Shown piece by piece: positions 56,967 to 64,000 of a stretch of DNA of 64,000 nt. Source of the DNA: Cunninghamia lanceolata. Lineage: Eukaryota; Streptophyta; Pinopsida; Cupressales; Cupressaceae. Within the stretch, counting starts at the first letter, position 1; each line of letters begins with the position of its first letter. The notes beneath the pieces were generated by a model, which was not told the DNA's origin, ran no database searches, and saw only the letters and a list, made by a program, of their open reading frames with translations. The stretch covers positions 7,812,001 through 7,876,000 of the forward strand of contig BSBN01000297.1 in NCBI GenBank assembly GCA_027924645.1, in the 5' to 3' direction. The position numbers were made by a program, and so were the translations under genes.

Positions 56967-58529
56967 AGTATCTAATGTAGTCAAGGTAGGAGGGTCCGGT
57001 TAGGGATTGTCCAACCTTGCAGCCTTAAATAATTAACTCCATGGACATATAGATATGCAACGGAAGCTTATAGTTTAGCAACAAGAAGATAAAACAGATT
57101 CATGAACACATAACATCAGATTTATCCTAGGAAAACCCTAATAGGGAAAAACTCAGCCTTCAAAGCTTGTCCTTCATATATATTTGATTTCAAAACACAA
57201 TACACATGCCTCAAGGGCTTTACAGGTGCTAGGTCACAGCCCAGGGATTACAAACAATTCATATAACAACTCTCTTGCATGAATTCCATTGTCAGATTAT
57301 CAATTCTTAGCTCTCTAACTTCTTCTATCCTATACTCTGTTCTTCACTCCAGTTCTGTTACTTCTTTGGATCATAATAACTTATTTTCATGCTCTGGATC
57401 TTCATGTCGTCGATCACCCCTAGAAACAATCCTTTTGCACTTATTTATATCATCTGCAACCTTACAAATCATCAACCAATCAACCAAATTACATTGGCTA
57501 GCTTATGTAACGTTTACACTAAATAGGTCGGGCCTAAACATAAGGCACAACTTCAAAAATGTATAAAACTTTACGTGGACCTCACTGAAGGTCAGCTAGG
57601 TCCTTAAACTTCATCAACCAATTCTTCTTTTCGCTCCGCAAGTCACGGGAATGATCCGGAAGCCAATTGGACTCCACTAAACATTGTTAGCTCTATTATG
57701 CAAAAATAGTCAACCTTTCAGCAGCGATATCTTTCTGGAATCAAAGCCAAATGATCTAAATTCTTGATATGTTGTAATTTCCTATGTCTAGATGCTAAGT
57801 CTAGATCCACAGCCTCTCATACTCAAACTCCAGAATTCTACAAGGTCACTTTCTCTGCATACTCAAGCTTCTGTCAACTGTCTCAATGATTCTAAATTCT
57901 TCTGGATGCTTCTGCATCAGTCTTCTGGATGCTCCTGCATCAGACCCTTGGGGTTATTTGAAAAGTGAGCCTCTTCACTTTGGTCTGTATTATGTTAGAT
58001 TCAATATTGTTTCTTTGAATAGGTTCGGCGATCTATTCATAGGTACTTGCAACTACCTCAAGGTCAGTGGTTTGTTCAAGTCCACCCTACACAACTACCT
58101 TGAATTCTTCTAAGGTTAGTGTTCTACTTGCAAGCCTTGCACTACCTCTATGATCAGCGATCTGAGCAAGTCTTCTTTGCAACCTACCTCAAGTTCTTCA
58201 TCTTGTCATGGTCTAGGTTTGGTGGTCTACCTGCAAGCCTTGCACTGCCTCAATGTTTGGCAGTCTGAGCAAGTCTTCTCTGCAAGATGACTCAAGCTCT
58301 ATGTATGTTCAAACCAATAAAGAGTGAATCAATACCAATATGCATCCTCCAGAACAATAAAGTCACTTCCTGATACATTCTTGAATTCTTCTCTGCAACT
58401 CTGCCTAAGTCCAGGTTCCCGTCACAATTTCCTCTGTACTCATCAAAATCTTACAGCCTCCACTCTGCTTACACTACTTCTATACTTCACTTTGTTTCCC
58501 TTACCATAATCACTTCAATCTGGAACACA
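56964..58529 (-). repeat. 3' LTR of element L (about 1.57 kb)
   Basis: On the minus strand it starts TGTGTTCCAG after the purine tract and ends GATACTTCA at element H. It includes TTTTTCCCTATTAGGGTTTTCC (57124-57145), a segment common near the 3' end of plant LTRs and similar to that in family A. No second copy is in the window. Confidence 0.55.
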
Positions 58530-58532
58530 ATC

Positions 58533-58812
58533 CTTCTCCTCCGGTACAATATCTTGTCTGCAATATGAGCTTGTCTGCACACAAACTTTCTCTTGCACTA
58601 TCTGTTCTATAACACAAATCTCCTTAAGATCAATGCTTCACCTTCTTCTGGTTTCTCTATTATACTCAATGATTCAATAGGTTCCTCTTCTTCCTCTGCA
58701 TAAACTATCTCTACATCATTCTCTTCTGGTTCTTCTATCAAACTTAGTGATTCAATCAACTCTTCTTCTTCTGCACAAATCATTTATGTATCAACAAGTT
58801 CTTCATCCTTTG
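58533..58812 (-). pseudogene. Gypsy gag-tail fragment with repeated acidic motif (element L)
   Basis: On the minus strand the frame reads AEEEELIESLSLIEEPEE, then YAEEEEEPIESLSIIEKPEE and GEALILRR. The YAEEE...GEAL.LRR part matches the segment before protease in elements B (EEGEALMLRR) and H (YAEEEP...GESLVMRR). The acidic motif is present twice in tandem here. Confidence 0.65.
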
Positions 58813-59918
58813 TGTTAGGTCTCAAAAATGTAGGTTGCAAATCCTAAGAGGATGCCATATTCTATGATTAGATTGGCAACATTTTTGAACTAATGTGACG
58901 GAGTTAACCTATAGGGTTGATGACTCCCTACACTTTAGGCATTGCTATACCTAGGTGGGTGAACCTTGAAAGCTGAAGCAGATAAAAGGAATGGATGACT
59001 TAAGTGAATTTAGGTATCTACTCACAATGGCATAAAGTGTCGAATAGATGAAAGCTTGCTAACTAATTCTATATCTAATATCTGAAGGATGATTGGTGTA
59101 AATTGCATAAGCAATATCAAGGTAGATTTTATAACTATGCTTGACTAATGAATGGCTTTTAGATAAAACTAAATAATCAATTGAAATAAGACTAGTGCCT
59201 TGTTGGGTAAACAGAGTCAAATGAAAGACAAAGACCAGTGGCTTATATTGGGTGATAACTCTAACTGTTTGACACAATACTTTAGTTTATAACTTGTATA
59301 AACATGCAAGGAAATGATTGTTAGACTCTTCTTAATAATCCAGCTGACACAATTAGGTTTCTTGTTATTCACCAGAAGGAAATTTAATCCTTTCTTGAAG
59401 GAACTAATTGAATGAAATATATAAGAATAATAGATAATATCAACTTGGAGACAGAATGACAATCCTAATTATATGGTTCTTCTTAATAATCCAAATCAAC
59501 ACCTCCAGATTACTGTGACTAACCAGAAGGATTTTAATTCCTTTTTAAGGAAACCAATTAATCAATTCACACAAATACAACAAATGTGCATTGACAAATT
59601 AAATATATACTTGATATATCAATTTGAATAATAGGGAAATATTAAATTGGAGACAACCAAATAATTGAATAACTTCAACAAACAATTGATGCTAGTATAA
59701 GTCCACAGAATCAGAGATCTTCTATTAACTTCTTATATGTAATACTTGCAACATGGTCTTTTAAAATATTGTAAACTTCATATATTATCTCCTACTGCTG
59801 ATGATAATTCAGCATCATATGTTCAACTTATATAGACATATTTATAAAGAGACATAACTCTTCAAAATATCTTTTGGGGATTAAAATGATTAACATAACA
59901 ACAATAAAAATAATGATA
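58813..59918. other. Unassigned region downstream of the minus-strand unknown frame
   Basis: AT-rich; no coding signal on either strand. The phrase pair 'cttcttaataatcca' (59329 and 59481) and its surroundings recur, suggesting a diverged tandem duplication of about 150 bp. It may be the 3' region or LTR of the element carrying the frame at 62908-59919. Confidence 0.35.
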
Positions 59919-62908
59919 CTAAGCTCTACTCAACCACAAGTATATCTGAGCAATGTGATCCAAATACTCTTGGCTGCAATGTGTATCAATAAACTCAATA
60001 GCATTTCTTGTGATCACGTCCATCGTTACCATCTTCTCTAGATGCTTACAAGCTTCCCCAGATGCAGAGTCTTTGTCCTTGAGAGCTCCGAAGGCTTCAT
60101 GCAATATCACTTGACACTCTTTACTCCATTCATCTTTGCTCTTCAGCTCTGTGTCGTTTTTGAATAACATGGGTACTCCTGCTTTTGAAGCTTCAATACA
60201 TTCTTTGGCATCATTTTTAAGCTGGTCATAATAATTCTGATGCTGCTCAATCAAGTCTTTTGCACTAGCAGTACCTATAGTTTCAGAAACATCCTTACTC
60301 TGTATCTCATGGAGTTTCTCCTGGAGCCTGTTGTCAAGCCTCTCGTGCTCTTGGATCACTTTATAGTTTTTAGAATAAACATCCCAAAATTTGTTCATCC
60401 AATGCATCATGTTAAGATGCCTATTCTAGAGCACAGTTGCAAGTGTGTCAATCTGAACCTGAGCTAACTGATCAATAGATGGTGATTGGGCACTTTGTGA
60501 GCTTTCTCCTTGAGTTAGCCTTTCCACTGACCCTCCGAAGGTATTCTTAATAATATCTTTCAAGAAATCATTTTCTTTTGTTAATCTTTCACAACTTAGT
60601 TTATATGCATCCCGTTCCTTAATCAGCATCTGAGCTTGTGCCTTATTTAACTTTGCAACATTTATGCCTATATCTGCAGTAATCAAGGGATCAATTTCCC
60701 CTACTTTCAAAGTCATAACATGCCCAAAAGTTTTTTCAGTATCTATAATGGTTATTTTCTTATGAGGAGGGTACAAGGCCCATATCATGAGTGAATTTTC
60801 ATCGTTATTATATTTGGTACCCATGTACACCTCTGTGGCACCCTCAAGAGTGAGCTTATATTTGTCATCAGTATTGTGCAAAAAACTATCAAACACTAGA
60901 GCAAAATTTGTATCAAGACCAGGAAATATCATGACGCCTGCTTCTTTGAGCAGTTTTCTACCTCTATTGGGAGTCATAGCTTACAATTCATTGTCCACTA
61001 TTGTTTTTAACATATCAATTAATTGTCTTTCATTGTTAGTTGTGACATCATCAACTGATTCCCTGATCTCTTTACCCTTGCATTTATACAAAAATGATTT
61101 AAACTCTTTAGAATGAATAAATTGATCATCTATAATAAAAGAATCATATGCTAATTGTCTAGGATCTTCATTAGCATGCCCCTCCTCATCATACTCTATA
61201 TCAGGAGATTGATAGCATTGCATTTTTCATTTAGATATTCTGGTTGCCTGTTGATATGGCTCTTCTTCTTCTACAGACCCCTCATCAGCAGAGGACAACA
61301 ACTCTATCTCTGTAAGCTATCTCTTCTTCTCTTCTAGTTCTCTATTATGCTTCTTAATCACCAATTCAATCTCAGCGTCTTCCATATTCCTGATAATGTC
61401 ATCATGTGGATATGGGAGATGTGTATATCCACTAAGGTTTGTTTTCTCCTAGCAAGATCAATGAAACCCTCAGGATCAAATCCTTTTCTTGCCTCTACAT
61501 ATCTCATGTTGTAATGCATCAATTTATCCATGATGAGACCATAACCCTCTTTAGATACCATAGTAAAATCCCCAAAACACAGAGTACTAGGCATGAAGGA
61601 TTGCTTGTCATAGGAGCTCAAGTTCATCACATTAGAGCAGTTCATTTGCTTGACTATCTCTAAGTAGGCAATTCTATTAGGAACTGTCTTGGGCAATATA
61701 AACGGGGTGTCCTCAAAACCATAAATTTTGACCATGGTTGAATCCTCGAAACAATACCAATCTCCCCAGTTGTGGGTGACAGTAGGAGGAACACCAAAAT
61801 CTTTGGGTCTGAGAAACCTCTTTATTTCATTTGACAGTGAATATTCACAAGGATGATTGAAATATCTATACACCACTTTTACACAGTATTCTTCAAAATT
61901 AATATAACTAGAATGGGCATACCTGTTGTCCCATATCCTCGTCCACATTTGCACAGGTGAATTTTGTCCCCTCTGGTCTGCTTGAGCAACTCTGAATTCA
62001 CTTGGCCATAATCCCATTTCCTGGCCATAATATAGTACCATGTGCATGAAGAGTGAGTAGTGCTCAAAAGAGACTGATGAGGCATTGTTCTTGATTGCAG
62101 TTAAACCAGAATCAATTCTTCCAAAAACATAGGCAACATAGTCAAACTACCTAGCATTGTGGCATTGGATATTTGTGGCTATCACCATTAAAGGAATTCT
62201 CATAAAATTAGGAACCTCTGATCCTAGGACTTGGCCCACGGAATAATATGTGTATTGAATATATGGTTCAAACAATGACACATGAAATGAAGGTCCATCA
62301 TTATCATTAAGAGGCACTATTTCTCCTTCTACCTTAGGCCTGTGAAGAGGTAATCTCCATCCATTATATGTGGTATCCATTCTCTAGTATTCTTTGTCCA
62401 AATCTTCATAAACTATGGGAACAATACACAAATCATCCAAATCAAATACTTCACAAATGGCATTTTTGGACAAATGTATAACAGGCTCTCCTTGCAGATT
62501 GCATATGGCCTTGAGGCTTGGGTTGTAATGTTTAGCCAGTAGTTTGAGGAGTTTTGCATTCACAAACACATCAGGAATGACCAATTTGCCCAAATTCAAG
62601 TGCCATGGATTAGACACTGGGACATTCCTGAATCTTCTATTGTAATGGAATTTGAATAATTCATAACCTCTTATTGGTGTCCACACATTTCCAAGGTATT
62701 TGCATTTGTCTTCCAATTTCTCTACCTTTGCCCTAAGTTGTGCAGACCTTCGGGCTTTAGGGGTTAATCCAGACAATTGGTCAATTAAATCCTAATTCAG
62801 TTTCCTGTCTTTTATTTTTTCGTCAGGGCTTTTGTCAATTTTTTGTTTCTTGGGCTTATTGGTTTCAGTCGGCTATTTTCTGCCCTTTCCTTTCACTGGG
62901 GTCTCCAT
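59919..62908 (-). pseudogene. Decayed gene of about 995 codons, unknown family
   Basis: On the minus strand one frame runs from ATG 62908 with stops at 62875, 62794, 62386 and 62149. A frameshift near 61435 moves it to a second frame with stops at 61319, 61229, 60983 and 60428, ending at 59919. Six of the eight internal stops are TAG. Features in order: basic Lys-rich N-terminus; short coiled coil (LRAKVEKLEDK); a globular part with NPWHLNLGKLVIPDVFVN and VIHLSKNAICEVFDLDD; an aromatic-rich part (WGDWYCFEDSTMVKIYGFED); an acidic linker; a second globular part (DTNFALVFDSFLHNTDDKY); a helical C-terminus. I see no gag, protease, polymerase, transposase or nuclease motif. The first globular part loosely recalls plant-mobile-domain proteins; weak inference. 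Probably an unrecognised mobile-element protein or a captured host gene. Confidence 0.6.
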
Positions 62909-64000
62909 TACAATTATGGATGGCAAATTCAAACTGTAGTCTATCACACAAAGGTTTTTTGAGTATGTAGCTGTTATGTGATGATTGAACTCCTCTATCC
63001 TTTCCTCTGAGTTCTCACTTATGCACTCCTCTTAGACAATTCATTTGAATCTAATTGTAGTGATTTTGAATGGCTCTTCAAAGGATTTCTTCCTTGTCTA
63101 CAATTAATTATTCCAGTGTATTAATTTTTGTGATCATTGTGAGATGTCACATCATCATAACTCCCTTCATTGGTAGGACTTTTGTAATGTTAGGGCGATC
63201 CAATATCTTCTTATGGTGTGAACATTTACGTGTGGATCAATCGTTGTGACCCTTCATTTTGTCTCCTCAATGTCATCTTTTATAAAAACATATATAAGTT
63301 TGTATCGGCAAGATATTTCGAGGTCTACCTGATATAGAAATGGGCATGTCTATCATCGGCCTGACTTACTTTATCACCGTGGGAATAGCATCTTACTCTG
63401 ATATCTCAAGTGTCTTTGATATGAATATCGGTAAGAGTCTTATCGATAAATGTGGCTACTATCATCATTGGAACAACATACGATATCGGGATGACTTGAT
63501 CCATGCTATCTGATCTCGGTTGTTTCCTTGATACTTTTCTTTTTATCCTTCATCATAATGATCATTCACAATATGTCACCGACATCCTTCATCATTGTGA
63601 CCATCAGTTCGGTAAACTTTGTTTCGACTTGTTCACCTTTGCCAATGGTTTTTTCCTCTATACATATCGGTGTGACTTAGGCTGAAACAATCCCTTTGGT
63701 CGCTGAGACATTAACATGTCGGAGACACTCTAATTCTTCACCCTGATGTGTATTTCTTTCCGATGCGCCACTAGCTCTGTCCATTCACAGGTTGTTTGGT
63801 GAGATTCCCACTGAACTTTCTTATTGATGTGATCTATATTGTCGGGGAAGTGTTCAGAGTATCCTTCGATACTATTTTCTTGGCTGATAGTCTTTACCGT
63901 TGATTAACTCGGCATGACTGGGATTTTTCTTTCTGATGAAAGGTCATCAGTGTCACTTTCTTCATCGGTGATTCCTAAAGTCTTCTCTCTGACCATTATT
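62909..64000 (-). other. Upstream region of the unknown minus-strand gene
   Basis: No gene seen. On the minus strand TATAAAAG at 63277-63284 lies about 370 bases before the ATG at 62908 and could be its TATA box. From 63310 to the window end TATCGG, ATCGG and CATCAT words recur often. This may be part of an LTR continuing beyond the window. Confidence 0.35.
63277..63284 (-). promoter_or_regulatory. Candidate TATA box (TATAAAAG) for the unknown minus-strand gene
   Basis: TATAAAAG reads on the minus strand, with a TATATA just upstream. Assignment rests on sequence and position only. Confidence 0.3.

Larger units (their letters stand above)
56964..58812 (-). mobile_element. Element L: minus-strand gypsy remnant (gag tail, polypurine tract, 3' LTR)
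   Basis: On the minus strand a gag-tail fragment (58812-58533) leads into CGGAGGAGAAGGA, a likely polypurine tract, and then an LTR from 58529 to 56964. The gag tail is like those of B and H. Protease and everything else of pol is missing between gag and the tract. The right end is truncated. Confidence 0.55.

Noticed and set aside
58528..58532. CAATC as a target duplication around a solo LTR 56964-58527
   Set aside because: The bases beyond 58532 are a gag tail and purine tract on the minus strand rather than the continuation of element H, so the LTR is a 3' LTR, not a solo LTR in H.
1..64000. tRNA, rRNA, CRISPR or host gene
   Set aside because: TGGTATCAGAGC sites are retrotransposon primer sites, not tRNA genes; the repeats found lie within LTRs; no intron-exon structure with recognisable host protein was seen.

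Overview
This window looks like intergenic DNA from a large, repeat-rich plant nuclear genome. I favour a gymnosperm, because of the low gene density, LTRs of 0.8-3.1 kb, and heavily mutated nested Ty1/copia and Ty3/gypsy elements, but that is an inference. I found no convincing host gene, tRNA, rRNA or CRISPR array. Nearly everything is LTR retrotransposon, and much of it is elements inserted into elements.

Layout. 1-5451: 3' part of an unclassified LTR element with no recognisable pol. 5452-5635: short spacer with a perfect palindrome. 5641-24052: copia family A, arranged LTR-internal-LTR-internal-LTR, the whole flanked by one CAAAT target duplication; its first gag is split by element B (7354-12382, duplication AGAAT), a young gypsy element with an intact 670-codon gag-protease ORF but no reverse transcriptase or integrase. 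24058-29053: old sequence including a decayed gypsy gag. 29054-49673: large gypsy element D (3.1-kb 5' LTR, gag fused to an unknown ORF, broken 3' LTR). D carries an antisense unknown ORF (34245-32935), the complete copia element C (34335-41343, duplication TTAAG) and a reverse-oriented non-autonomous element E (44444-49090). 49681-54121: gypsy element G with gag and protease remnants. 54122-56963: gypsy element H, cut at the start of its reverse transcriptase. 56964-58812: remnant of a minus-strand gypsy element L. 58813-64000: a minus-strand region with a decayed reading frame of about 1000 codons of unknown family (62908-59919).

The insertions give a relative order. D is older than C and E. 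The A array is older than B. By eye the LTR pairs differ by about 1.6% in B and 3.3% in C, mostly transitions. Stop codons in the copia genes often sit where the sister copy has CAG, the pattern expected from deamination of methylated cytosine. Only B keeps a long intact ORF. The best candidates for something undescribed are the minus-strand protein at 62908-59919, the gag-plus-unknown ORF of element D, and a stem-loop at the polypurine tract/3' LTR junction present in all three copia copies.
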